A stretch of 64,000 nt of DNA from Pseudoscleropodium purum (taxonomy: Eukaryota > Streptophyta > Bryopsida > Hypnales > Brachytheciaceae). The position numbers and the translations under genes are program-made. Below, one piece after another: positions 1-11,885 of the stretch; within the stretch, counting starts at the first letter, position 1, and every line of letters begins with the position of its first letter. Below the pieces are notes generated by a model that searched no databases, was not told the DNA's origin, and saw only the letters and a list, made by a program, of their open reading frames with translations. The DNA lies in NCBI GenBank assembly GCA_963969395.1, contig OZ017803.1, positions 3,348,001-3,412,000 of the forward strand. Reading direction: 5' to 3'.

Positions 1-172
1 TTAGGCTATAACTTTTTACTCATATTTCCAAATGTCCTGAAATTTAATACACATGAAAGATATTCCTTGTCCACACCTTCTCTTAAAATTTGGGCCAAAA
101 ACATGGAAATTTTTAGTCACAGGCACCTGCCCAAAATTTCTATGTTGCCAAAAAACACAGTTTGGTCCTTTA
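1..172 (+). repeat. Right end of a dispersed repeat (second copy at 48480-48684)
   Basis: The first ~170 bases closely match 48509-48684 in the same orientation. Shared blocks include GGCTATAACTTTT near the left, CTTGTCCACACCTTCTC in the middle and GGTCCTTTAGGGG at the right end. In this copy the right end is followed by an intact TTAA (177-180); at 48k it is followed by TGAA. The left end lies outside the window. There is no coding potential. The GGGG-TTAA terminus is the same kind of end seen on the element at 651-1286. Confidence 0.75.
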
Positions 173-269
173 GGGGTTAATGTTCATAAAATTTTGGAGG
201 AGGATTGGTACTGTTGGCGAGTGGTTTTGACAATGACACCAGTAGCTTTGAGTTTGGAGTGGCCTACTC

Positions 270-290
270 ATATATATATATATATATATA
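270..290. repeat. (TA)n microsatellite
   Basis: An uninterrupted run of alternating T and A, about ten dinucleotides, in otherwise unremarkable repeat-derived sequence. Confidence 0.95.
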
Positions 291-646
291 ACCCGCTTGA
301 TAAGTGCCAACATTCTTGGACTCTAGGGCTAGGTATGATACCACTAATAACTTGATCAATTTTGTTTCAATTGGAAGTTATATGAATCCAAGAGCACGGT
401 CCCGAGGTCCCAAGCTGAGAGTGATTAGATTGTCACCCAAAGTAGAAGGCAACAAGTCACAAGTGTCGGCCAAAAAGGTACTTGTATACCTGAGCACATT
501 TACTATTCAATAGGTATGAATTTTGACATAGAATTTTCTAAATTAATAAAAGAGAAACTGACCCCGCTTGTTGCTCGCTACGGTACCATTCAATGGCCTA
601 TATCACGGTAATGGAAATTCAATGGTTTGGGCACTCCTAGTTGTAC

Positions 647-1290
647 TTAACCCCTAAATGGCCGAGGCATCACAATCTGGTGTTTGCAAAACTTTGAAGC
701 TAAATAAAACCTAACCAAATTGCTATTCTTAGTAATTTATATTTTAGAAAGTTCTTTTAGAAGTCTAATTTGAGCATCAAAAATCTGATCTTGAAAATAA
801 ATGATAGTGATTTTTCTATTCAAGATTTTGTGCAAGGGTACCCATACCAATCTTAACTACTCATAGTGTTGAGAGCTCTTGGAAATGAGCCTCAAATATA
901 CTAGAACTTGAAGAAAAAATCACATCCAAAACCCATTTAAAAAAATTGTAAAGTAGATTTTGAGAAGCCATAAATTGATTGGGGTTATTCATGTTAGGTC
1001 CTTAAACCTCATATTGTTTTGGTCACCAACTTTTTAGGTTTGACTTGTGAAAGGTGAATTGAAAATTTTTCATAGTTTTAACACCCTCATGGTCAAACGT
1101 TATAATCTTCCAACTTATAAGTGACATTGTTGTGTTTTTTCTTCCTATGTGATCTCTAATATGTCTAGTTTGAATTTGAACAATTACAATTCAAAAAAAG
1201 TTGATACAACTTATCAAAATGTTGGCTTTCTATTCATTTTAGAGCAAGTTTTTAGAGGCTCAAAATAGGCCTTAGGCATTTAGGGGTTAA
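647..1290. mobile_element. Non-autonomous TTAA-flanked element, piggyBac-like ends (copy A)
   Basis: The element proper is 651-1286 (636 bases). It starts CCCCTAAATG and ends CATTTAGGGG, a perfect 10-base terminal inverted repeat, with TTAA directly outside both ends (647-650 and 1287-1290). A full-length second copy lies in opposite orientation at 29715-30362, and internal fragments occur at about 2690-2925 and 15575-15903. No open reading frame of note is present, so it is a MITE-like derivative. Ends beginning CCC and finishing GGG inside a TTAA duplication are the hallmark of piggyBac-type transposons. TTAA is palindromic, so sequence alone cannot separate target duplication from inverted repeat. 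Confidence 0.65.
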
Positions 1291-1300
1291 CCACCAACTT

Positions 1301-4300
1301 AGGGGCGCTTTAGACTATTGTAGAAAAGTGCACAAATATATTAGTCAAGAAGTTTTGACTAAGATCTTGTTATTTTGGGTAACACTGTAATAAGAGGGAC
1401 GTTGAACAAGATGGAAAGATATTAAAACAATGCCTTAAGAGGTCTTCACCAGTGGTAGTGTAAATTAGAGAAGTCTTTCTAACAACCTAACAAATTAAAG
1501 TCTACCATCCAACTTCAAGAAGAAGAGAGTTTTGATTGGCTATAGTAGAAACCGTATTAAACACCTAGTGGTTCCCATAGACATATTTTGTACATTTTAG
1601 AGTTGTAGTGAGCTTGAGAAGCTCTAAATTTTGCATCGAATGCCAAAATTCATTAAAAAAAACTAATAATTGGAAAAGAAAATGTGTCTACTTGTTTAGT
1701 TTGTATAGTAAAATTTTTAGATCATTTCTATATGTAGTGTATTTTTGGAAATTATTTAAATAAACATAGCACAATTTTAGTTCACCAAAGTGCATTTTGA
1801 TGGTTGAAACCTTGGTTTTTTTTTTCTATAACCCAATGTCCTATGAAGAACAAATTTCATGATTTTCAGTAGCCATTATGACAAAAATGTTTTTTGATGA
1901 CAAAAGTTTTTTGGGATCTAGCAAAAGTTATGGCACAATAAGCCCAAATTTTAGTTTGGTAGGCAAAACAAATCCCTACAAAAACTTAAACCAAAAAGTT
2001 GAATAAATGATTTTTTATGTATTTTATTTTTATCTACGTGAAAAACTTTGATTCATTCCATTTGGATTTGTAATGTGAAAGTTGTAGACAAATTTGTTTT
2101 GGAGGTAATTAAAGCTTCTTTGTGAAAAATAACATAGTATTTCTTTTTGAACTCAATTTTCACAATTTTCCAAAAAAACAAGTTTCACAAAGTTAAGATC
2201 TTTGACTTGCTAGAACTATCTCACTATTGAGATTAGTCAATGTCAATTCCATCCAAGAACTATTAACTATTGACAGTATAGTTTTCCTTTCAATCTTGAA
2301 CCTATTTCTACTTACCAATTTTTTAATCACTCAAAATTAAGTATTTTTTTTCCCGAGGCTCTGAAGTCTCAACTCAATTCTTCAATGTAAAAAAATTCTA
2401 AATTCTAAATCATAGTGCAAAAATTTTAAGTTAAGAAGATTTCAAGCCCAAAAATGTAGTTGAGTATGCAAGGAGCCAAAAATCTTGTTCTCTTCACTTT
2501 AAATGCAAATATCTTTCAATCTATACAGTCAAAGTTTATGAAATTCTTTCTACATAATTTTAGATTAATCTAGTACAAGATCCTATAGAAAGAGATGCAA
2601 AAAAGTAAAATTTAAGTATACTTCTCCTTGTGATAGAGAGGACAATTTTAAATGGATTTCTAAAAGAAAAAATACCTTGTGACTTTAGAGGTTAAAATGA
2701 ATTTTGAATATGATTATTTTTCTACAATTTTGTGTATTTCAGGTTCATTTTCAAGAGCCATGAACACTAAAGAAATCAAGATTTACAGTGGGCACCCTTA
2801 CATAAAATCTTGAATAGAAAAAATACAAACATTCATTTTCAAAATTGGATTTTTGACACAACAACTAGACTTTAAGATTGAAACAAACTACTTTAAATAA
2901 TAACTTGATAAAGGTTGAGTTGAAAACTCAATGATTCTCCTTTTTGGTAGACATATGAAGTCTTAACTAGATTGAATTAATATTTTCCTTTTTAGTAGAT
3001 TATCTTTTTTGGTAGACATACAAAATCTTGGAATTACTCACTTCAACTTTAGGACTATGATGAATTGCCCCCTTTGCTTGTCCTTGAAGAAAAGCAATAA
3101 ATTTTTTATTGTGTCATCCATATAAAATTTGCAAATTTTGAATATTTATTTGCAATTAAAGGCCCCAAATTAGATAGGAGAGGTGTCAATAGAGGATAAA
3201 TTAATTAGGCACAAAATAAGTGTTTTTTCTTACATGCACCTCCAAAATGACTTTGGAGAGACTAATTAGGAGTTAGTTCACTCCAACCATACTTAGGGGA
3301 CTTGATCAAAAGATCTTGATAAAAAAAAATACATTAAAAACTGCCTAGTGCTGAAAAAAGTTTAATTTGGATAAAGTGTTGGTGTCCTTATCGTTAGATA
3401 TAATCGTGCCTCTTTTACAAACCAGTTGAAGTTATAATTTTGACCAAGATTTCATAGAGAATTTCCAAACCAAAAAATAAAAATTGCATTTATAATGAAT
3501 TTTTGAAGCTAATCCTTCAAAATAAACTTGAATCAAATCTGTTAATATTTTATAAATTTGATTGTATGGACTATTGATTATATTCTTGATGCTCAAACTT
3601 CTCTTATTTTATATGAACTTTAAAAAGATTGTTTAGATTTTTTTGAAAACAATTCCTTCATTAAGTTTGACATGTTTTATTCTATTTTAGAACAATTAGT
3701 GATTCAATTTTTCCTTCCAATTTGTACCTATTTTTTTTCCAGCAATCTATGAAAATAAAGAATGAAAATAAGCTTTTAAAATAAAATGAAAATTGATTTT
3801 TTAATTGCCCAACTCAATAATCTAACATAATATCAAAAATTCAAAATTTGCAATACAAACATTTGACATCTATAAAGAATTCAAGTTTGATAATCTAATT
3901 CGATAAGGTGCAATAAAAAATTTATTTTATTTTTACTTTAAATGCTTATATCACACAATATTTTATATACTAGTTTGTTATAAGATTGTATTGTTAGATA
4001 TGCAAAAAAATATAATTTTTTTGTAGCATATTCACTCTACAATATTTTATACTAGTTTGTTAGAAATAGTAATTTTGGAAGGTTATTTTTTCATGAAATA
4101 GTCATTGAGCTTTGTAATATAAAAAGGTAAATTATTTAAATTTTAACTTTTTATTATCAATATTGATCCCTACATTTATATCCAAATTTATACATGCTCC
4201 AATTTTAGTGTAATTATTATGTAAAGCTATGACAAAGTGATAGTCCATTCCAGTCAACTAGATTGGAAGGTTTTTTCAAGCATTTTATTCATTTCACTCA

Positions 4301-5240
4301 ACAAGGATGAGCTCATAACAATGACACATGCCCTCCAATGTGGACATTTTTGATTAATTGAAACTTGAACCCCAAGGGATGATCAATGATCTCAATCAAG
4401 TATAGAGTGCTAGTAACGAATCCAGTTAGTAACCATATTTGGTGAGTATCATGATTTTCATGGATACTTTCTTTGGATTATTGGAGTCTTGCTGGTTTAT
4501 TTGAACTATTTGGAGTACAAACTTCAAAAGTTCATAACAAATTCATACTATTTTTGAAAATATTATGGATTTGTTGAATCGCTTATATGTGAAAAATAAA
4601 ATGAATTTATTTTTCATCTTGCATAATGGAGGTCATACTATGAAGGGTACAATATATCTACAGATCTACTAACTCATGTGGAACCAAAAAATCTTTGCAT
4701 TATGAAACCATTTGACCCCCTTCCAAGCAAATCACGTGCAATGTGAGGGTTGCTTTACACTTAGAGGCTGGGCCAATTTTCCTGAAGGCTAATTGCACCA
4801 AATTTCAGCCCCTTTTGGACTAGACGCCTGCCTCAACTACTCACTATAATAAGATTATAATGGAGGCTGATCCTCCCAAGTATAAAGGCCTTGAGGCCAA
4901 GAAGCTGGGCCACTTTTAAAAAATCTAGAAGGGAGAGAGAGGAGGGCTGAAATTTTTAGGGCCACTTTATACCTAGGGGCCGATTGCTTGAAATCCAACA
5001 GATTTGATATGTTGAAAAAAATAATATTTAAAAAAAAAAAAAATTGAATTGAATTCTGACATTGGCCCCTAGACCAAGAATTGACCTCCTACTTTTGGTG
5101 CACCCAATTTCAGCAAGCTCGGGTTGTGTCAAATCATGTCCTTTTTGAACAAAAAATTAATTGCACCAAATTGGCCTGGACTCTAGGAGTAAAGGGGTTG
5201 GGACCAATTTCAGCATTTTGTCCAATCACAAGTGAGGATT
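1301..5240. other. AT-rich repeat-derived intergenic DNA
   Basis: There is no gene here. Two degenerate copies of a dispersed ~550-base repeat (about 2090-2650 and 3640-4080) resemble 16880-17370, 17990-18540 and, inverted, 34190-34720. They share an ordered series of blocks: a Cs/Ts-rich stretch, CTCAACTCAAT, AAATTTTAAGTTAAGAAG, then a segment ending in AAGATCCTAT. About 2690-2925 is a truncated internal fragment of the 651-1286 element. About 4700-5240 is somewhat richer in GC and looks like old repeat sequence with no reading frame. Confidence 0.6.
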
Positions 5241-5255
5241 CTTGACCTCAGGTAC

Positions 5256-5493
5256 AATGAATTGGCCCAACATCTAGGTGTGAAGCCGCCCTAAGAGTCC
5301 TTGCTAAACTTTCAAATGTCCTCCACCGATACATATTGCTGACAAAATGGTGCAAATAGTCATAGGGTGCAAATAAGGTTTCTTTCCAGACTCTTTGAAT
5401 TATAACTGAAAGAGGCTCAGAGCTCTTGTTTTCGTCTTCTACTTGGACTGGATCTGGCTCCAAGAGTTTGACTGAGGCTCCTGCGGCCTCCAT
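5256..5493 (-). CDS. Unrecognised protein-like ORF, possible first exon or gene relic
   Basis: From the ATG at 5493 this frame encodes MEAAGASVKLLEPD, then an acidic stretch, then an aromatic- and Arg-rich segment with WKETLFAPYDYLHHF, SNMYRWRTFE and ARTLRAASHL. It closes about ten codons later (TGA ending near 5248). The amino-acid composition is balanced and protein-like. The local base composition is GC-richer than the AT-rich flanks, and the ATG sits where a gene would start. I do not recognise the family. The last residues (after ASHL) look like read-through of non-coding sequence, so this may be exon 1 of a gene whose later exons have been lost or replaced by the repeats at 5240 and below. 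A chance ORF remains possible. Confidence 0.35.
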
Positions 5494-5519
5494 GCTCAGT
5501 TGCTCACCTTTCACCTGCC

Positions 5520-6611
5520 CTCGTCAGTCGGATTGACTTGTCCTCTTTTTCTTTGTTTTTTAATCGACATGATCTGTTTTCAAGGAAATATAATACTCCG
5601 TGTAATAGATGGAGGCTACCAACTCAATGCTTACCGGTAAGCATTTCGTTACTCTTGTCGTGAATCTGTTTTGTTGGTTGACTGACAGATCGACGTGCGT
5701 TCCACTGTTGCCTATCAATGCTTCAAACATGCCCAAGTTGCCAACTCCTCTAACTTACTGCACATGAAGACTGATACCATAAAGACTGCTTAACTACTAA
5801 CAGAGACTCTAATCCGCACAAGCTCTATTGTACTGTACAGTACAGAGCCTCGTAGAAAACGCCCACCCAGTTGTCATAGAAGACCATACCAAGCACATGC
5901 TTCCCTGCTTATTAACTTCATCCTGTTTGAGGTGAAGCAGGAGGCCTACAAAACGACTTTGTCTTTCAAGGAAAATTTAATGATAAAAGTGTAAATTCCC
6001 CAAAATAACTCTTCAATGGGCACTTTATGGACTTCGCACCTTGCATCTAATCTTCAGACCTTCACTGAAATCAATCGCAAATACCTTCATTTTTCAAACA
6101 AAAGAACGAAAATGAAGCAAGTCATGTTAGCTCCAACACATGCTCGTGGAAGTATTTGAAGCATCCACAGATGCTTTTTTTACTTGAACACATTTTCAGG
6201 TATTCCCCAAGTGGATCGCCTGGGAAGACATAGCGTAACAACTAATCCCAGTGGCACTTAATTCTAGTCTTGTTGATAGAGTTGCAGAGAGTCCAAAAAA
6301 ACTAACTTTCCAAGGAGGCTAGAGCAAAGCGATCTCGCTCGAGACTGGCAATGTAATATTGCCGAGCCCATAGGACTCGAGACACGAATAAACTGGCTAA
6401 TATGCTATGTAAGAATGATTTTTTCTGTTTCTACAAAATCAAATCTCTATATTAACAGAAGCGAGCTCTCGTGGAGCTCACGTGCAATTGGAGCTCAAGA
6501 TGAAGGGACGTAATTCGATCTATACACAGAAACTGAGAAGCCAGTGGGAAGAAGGATGCTCGATTAGTTGAGCACACTTGATTAAGCAGCTTCAATTCAA
6601 TTGAATCGAAG
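5520..6611. other. 3' flank of the LRR gene, no gene seen
   Basis: Moderately GC-containing sequence between the ORF at 5256-5493 and the stop codon of the LRR gene. It probably holds the LRR transcript's 3' untranslated region nearest 6611. About 5945-6110 weakly resembles the inner part of the repeat at 30960-31130. I see no convincing coding region or RNA gene. Confidence 0.5.
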
Positions 6612-8500
6612 TCAGTCTCCGGGTGAGCTATTGCTGGATTTCTGGCATTGGTAGTCAGGCCTGGTAGCAGGCATGTCGACATTCGGAGGGCAGAGGGACT
6701 GAGGTGGGGGTACCATGCAGTTGTATTGCAAACAAACCGCTACGCTCGGTGGCAGAGATGCATCTCCAAAAGCTCCAGAATTCGTGAGGTAGTTGTGTTG
6801 GAGGTACAGAGACTGCAGCGAGGATTCCTGCATTTTGCTTGCAAAATCCTGCACAACAGGCAACCAAAACAAACTCAATACAAACATTAGGCAATTAAAA
6901 TCAGTTGGAGATTTGCGACAAGGGACAAGAGGATACTACAACCCCAGATAAACCACGTCTCCTACTGTTACCAACAGCAACTCTTCCAAACGTTTCCAAT
7001 CAACACTTAATTACCCATCAATTAGCAAGGTAAGTTGGGTGAAAGCAGAACTCGGCTAAGAGTCCAACGCCACTGATTTATGGATGGAAATGGGATTCTC
7101 TACTATCCCTCTAATAATGGTCTACAACCGACCACGTTGAAAAATTGCATAAGAAATCATCATACAATGAATGCAAAACAATGTGATCCCACCTATAGCA
7201 ACCCCTGTTAGCAACAGCAACTCTTCCAATCTCTTTCAAGGGTAGAATGGGAGATAATTTGATCTCAAGAGAACTTGGCTCTTGTATCACCCAACGTGAT
7301 CTCTCCACTAAAGCCCTATGGAGTGATCACCCAATTAAAGCCCCTTCTTCTTACTCCATACGATCAAATGCATACTGATTGAACCTCTCAAAGAGACGCA
7401 AACAGCATCCTCCACCTAAACAGCATATAACCCTACATTGAAACACAGATCAACTAGAAAAGAAATCTGAAACAAACAAGAGTTTGAAAGGTATGCTTCC
7501 ACACCTGCGGCACCGTCCCCACGAACAAGTTGTTGTTCAAGAACAAGCTCTGCGTCCCCGCCAAGTACGGCGATATACTTCCCTGCAAACGGTTATGACT
7601 CAAATCCACCACCGGAATTGTCACATACCCCGGCACACTCACCGCTCCCCGAAACTCATTATGATTCAGCAGCAAAAAGCTCAACGGAAACTCAAACACA
7701 AAGCTCGGCACCCCCCCTGAAAACTCATTATAACTCAAGTCCAAGTACGTCAACCCCTTCATCCCCTCCAACCCACTCACAGTCCCATAGAACCGATTCT
7801 TCGTCACCGACAAGTACTCCAACGACATCGGCAGCTCCGGAAGCTCCCCCGACAGATCATTATTCCGCACATCCAGATGTAGTAACGACGTATACCCTAA
7901 TCTTGGAAGAGGTCCATAAAACCGATTCTCCGACAACACCAAAACCCTGAGCTCTCGCAAATCCCCAATTCCCCTGGGAACCTCCCCTTCCAACTGATTC
8001 TTCCGGATCTGCAGTGTCTCCAGCGATTTCAAATTCCCGAACGATGGTGGGATCCATCCAGAAAGGTAATTCGCACTTAATGAAAATGTTTTCAGGTTTT
8101 GTAAGTTGCCAATGCTGTCAGGAATGGAGCCGCGAAGAGCGCCAGCGGAGATGGTGAGGCTTTGGAGGTAAGTGAGCTCCCCGAGAGAAGAAGGTAAGGT
8201 GCCGCCCAAGCCTGGGGTGCCTGCGCTAGGAGGGCCGAGAGAGAGAGAGTAGACTCGGTTGAAGCTGCCGATCTTGATGCATTGGACACCTGTGAAGGTC
8301 ATGCAGGGGTTGATGCGGAGAGTGAAGAGCCAGTTGGAGAAGAAGGTGCCGCCGGGTAAGTCGTGCATGGAGTTTTTGATGGAGCGGAGGGCGAGCATGT
8401 CGACGGGGTGAAGGAGCTGGGCTTTAGAATGACAACAGAATGACAACAACAAAAGCATGGTGAGCGATACTCCAACCATGGTTAGAGAGCTTCGTGCCAT
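6612..8500 (-). CDS. Secreted leucine-rich-repeat protein, two exons, 410 aa
   Basis: Exon 1 is 8500-7505 (332 codons, ending GTVPQ) and exon 2 is 6848-6612 (DFASKMQ to stop). The 656-base intron has GT-AG ends and phase 0. The joined frame reads continuously through the last LRR (GTVPQ-DFASKM-QSLYLQHNYLT). Residues 1-27 are a signal peptide with a Leu-rich core and a Cys-Cys-His end. An N-terminal cap follows (DMLALRSIKNSM, then Cys-containing FTGVQC), then about ten plant-type LRRs to residue ~355. A Cys-rich tail comes last, with the motif CLQYNCMVPP. That tail and the overall length match a family of small secreted plant LRR proteins without a kinase (from memory, Arabidopsis At4g03010/At1g03440). 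It should act at the cell wall or apoplast; partners are unknown. There is no transmembrane segment or kinase domain, and the gene looks intact. Confidence 0.94.
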
Positions 8501-11500
8501 GCTTTTGTGTTGAATGATGTCGAGAATCGTTAGATTTCGAGAATTGCTGGAGATAAAGAAATTGGTTGCAGTAGTGTTGGATCTGTCAATTGCTTGGGGG
8601 ATTCATCGATCTATAGCGCTCGTCTTTCGTATCCATGGTTCATGAGGTTTGTGTTTCGCACGTCGTCCTCTGAAATGGCCTTGGACTCTGAGAAAAAAAA
8701 GCTACTTGAGTTTCTTCACCGAATCACCCGAAGGAAAGATAACTGCAACGATTTGATCTTGCACCAGCTGTATCTCTCGGTTGCTTAGAAATTGAGAACC
8801 ATCCCTGCACATGTAGAAATTCAGAGTTTTAGCCAACACAGTGATATTCGTGCAGATCAAGCGCAAAGAAAGCAATACAACAGAATGGCAATGTCAAAAG
8901 AGGTTCTATTTGATCAGATGAAAGTAGAAATTGCAGGGTTGAACGTGTTCTAGTCATAGACGATACACAACGAGTGAATTGTAAGGAACAAACTAGCTAT
9001 GGTAATACAATTGCAATTCGAAGGTCTGAGCTCGAAGTGAGCCAGAGACATTTTAAAATTTCCCATGGCAGGACAGGTAAAAGAGTCGTGTTCCACAAGT
9101 TTGCGAGATCGACTTCTTCCTGTACATACACTGTCCCCTTGTAAATCTCGGTGAATCTATTACTCATATGGAAGTACTCACAGCTGTTACTTACTGTACA
9201 AGCTTCATCGAAAGCCAAAAGGTACAGTCACGGGACCTTCTAGGTCACGATCTGTCCAGTACAGTTACTACTTCCAGGACGAGAGAGACCTTTCTCTTTC
9301 TAGAGTTGGCATGGAAAACGAGTGCTTCAAAAAACCCATTATCAGTCCCTAATTGATCGGCAACATCGACGTACATTGACATAAGCAGTCTAACTCGATC
9401 TACCCATTAGCATTGATTTAAGACTTGTAAAACTTTGAAGCCAACTTTAGTCCTCACACCAGAGACAATCTACTACACGCATGGTAAATGGAGTAGCCTT
9501 GAGCTACCCGTGCGCCTTACAATGTGTAGAAAGTCTGAAACTCAGAGCCTAAGGTTGATGTATTGCCCATCAGACTGATTCTTCACAGAGAGACTCAGAA
9601 GCTTAATCTTGAGCTACTACAGGTTTATCTCTAGAGCAGGTAATTGGATCGAGATGATAGCTTACCTTAAGCTGGTTCAATGACGTTATATGACGCTTCA
9701 CAGCCTGTCGAATTATTCTATAATTTCAGGGAGTCTTCGAAACTTGCGCTCCAGTCCCTGTTCAGAACATACAGTCACAAGCAGAGGCCAAGCCGTTACC
9801 GAGCACGACTAATGTGCTCTCACAGAAGAGAATACCCAAACAATCCCACACTGTCCGCTTAGGAATTATTTAGTATAATCGCCGAACTCTAATTTAAGTA
9901 AAATTTCCACCACCATAACTAATTAATGCAACTCCCAGCATGCAATTTGTCAGCTCACCTCTACCAAAACTCCAACACCACCAATTGCTGCTCCACCTTC
10001 AATTGCCAAATCGGAGGGAAAGCTTGGGCATCAACTAGAGCTCCAACAAACAAAATCCTTGACAACAAATCTAGTAATCAAATTGCTAAAGCATCCACTC
10101 GAAACCGAGCAATGACTCCTTTGCACAGAATTAGTGACCAATTGCTAGAATAGCTCGCTTTAGCATCCACTAGCAAAACCTCGAACGACACTAAATCAGC
10201 GGATTGATTGCTCGAACCCCAACAACAACAACAATAACAACAACTTTCCAATACATATACTCAGTCGATTGCTGGAACAACTTGGACAGTGCTATTACGC
10301 CAACAATAGCACCTCCCCTTCCCCAAACACCCGCAGTTAACATCCAGAAGCTTGCACATCCATGAAAACTCCAACAAGAATACTTAATTGCTGGAAAATT
10401 ACAGCTCTCGCGCGCGTCAATCCACAATGCCGTCAATTTCGATCGTTCCCACACCCAACCAAACCCAAGTAATCAGCAAGCGGCACTGTTGTATGACAAT
10501 CTGGGTTTCTAGCTTGGCATGGCGTTGCCACCCCCACCAATTGCTGAGCTCAATCAATGATTCTTCATGACGACTCTGGGTTTCTCTGTGATGAAAAGAC
10601 CGTTTGCAAGTGAGCGTTGGGAGAGGCTTTGTGAGGAAATCTATCAATGGCGCTTGCTAGTGCTCCCCACTGCCTGCAGCAGGGGACTGACTGCGCGCAG
10701 GGCCTCTCCTGTAGTGAGTGTCACCCCCAGACAGCTGTTGCACGACAGGGTGGGTAAGTGAGTGCGCCGTCAGAAAGACTGAGCCTTCTTAGCCACTCTC
10801 AGTCCCTTCACTTCAGTCATTTCCTTTGCCAAAAAAATTATTATTATTATTCTCTAGAAAAAAAAAATTAATTCTTTTTCTAATCTTCTGGTTTTACTCC
10901 TTTTGGGTTTCCGTTAGTTGACCTGATTCATCAACTGACGCAGTCAGGAGGGAGCCAGGGAAGGAGACTCAGGGGAGCAAGGTGGAGCATGGTCTAAGCT
11001 TAACTTAAGCTTAATAAAAGCTAAGTTATGGCAAAGAAATTCCGTTTCATATGTTAAAAAAACTTCAGCAAAAACTTGATAAGAGCCTCAGGATAAGTTA
11101 CTTTTTGCAGCCTTCAGTTACTTTACTTATTAGTTGTTAGTTTATTACTACTCAGACACCGTCCGTTGTGTAAGCTTAAAGTAGGGAAGCGAAGTTATTG
11201 TTGTATTGGAGTCGTGTATTTAATGTGGCTGATGTCTGGAGCGCCTCTTTTCATTAATGAATTTCCTGCTCTTGTCTCTCCCTCCGGCTGTGTGCCTGGA
11301 GTCGCCCGGGGTCTGGAGTCTGGGCTGCAACTGACAAACTGGAGCGAGGGACTGCCTGGTATGAGTCGTGAACGGTTTAATTTGGCATGAGGCTGCTTAT
11401 AAACAAACAAATGGGAAATGGAGTGCACGTACCTGTGGAGTCGTGTAGTGAGCAGCATTCAGCAAGTTGTTACAAGGCCTTGCACGAGGGAGGAAGTAGG

Positions 11501-11625
11501 TGGCCGACGAAGAACTGGAAGCTCTACTTATGGGTTTGGTTTTGGAATGGTATTTTTTGCTGTGAGAGTAACGAAGAAAGCCAAGGGAATTTTGAAAATA
11601 GTGGCATAGAAATATGTGACTGAGA
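8501..11625. other. Upstream region of the LRR gene; no gene recognised
   Basis: About 3 kb of mixed composition, GC-richer than the flanking repeats. It contains only short, unconvincing reading frames on both strands. Between about 9980 and 10545 a short motif, ATTGCT followed by an A-rich or GAAC tail, recurs at 9985, 10081, 10142, 10206, 10267, 10387 and 10542 in otherwise diverged sequence. It may be promoter and leader sequence for the divergent LRR gene. A palindromic AAGCTTAA cluster lies at 10995-11025. No tRNA, transposase or other recognisable element is present. Confidence 0.5.
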
Positions 11626-11885
11626 ACACCCAACAAGGTAGTCTGCTCATAAAGCGACCATTTAAGAGGTGATTGAATTGGGGGAAGCTAAACTCCTTGA
11701 AACAATTTTCAATAAATTTTCAGAGGAAGAAAAATGGGAATGGCATCTAACCCAAGTTGTTTCAAATTTGGGGGACCTTTGTGGAATTAGTTGTTACAAA
11801 TTTTTGAAGTTGAAATGTAGTGGTCATTAGAAGTCGACACTTCATGAAATATACATTGCTAGTACATTGAAGAAAGCAAAATGTA
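11626..11885 (+). repeat. Dispersed repeat R1, copy 1
   Basis: Aligns with 22728-22975 and 26781-26965 in the same orientation. Inverted copies lie at about 14659-14960, 16060-16215 and 30805-31110. Shared blocks are AAGAG(G/C)TGATTG, GGGGGAAGCTA, ACTCCTTG, CCCAAGTTGTTTCA, GGGGGACCTTTGTGG and the terminal TGTACATT palindrome region. It is non-coding and is probably the end region of a transposon family, because copies stop at similar places in both orientations. Confidence 0.65.

Noticed and set aside
647..1290. CCCTAAA-like ends as telomeric repeat sequence
   Set aside because: Only single CCCCTAAATG units occur, inverted at element ends, not tandem plant telomere repeats.
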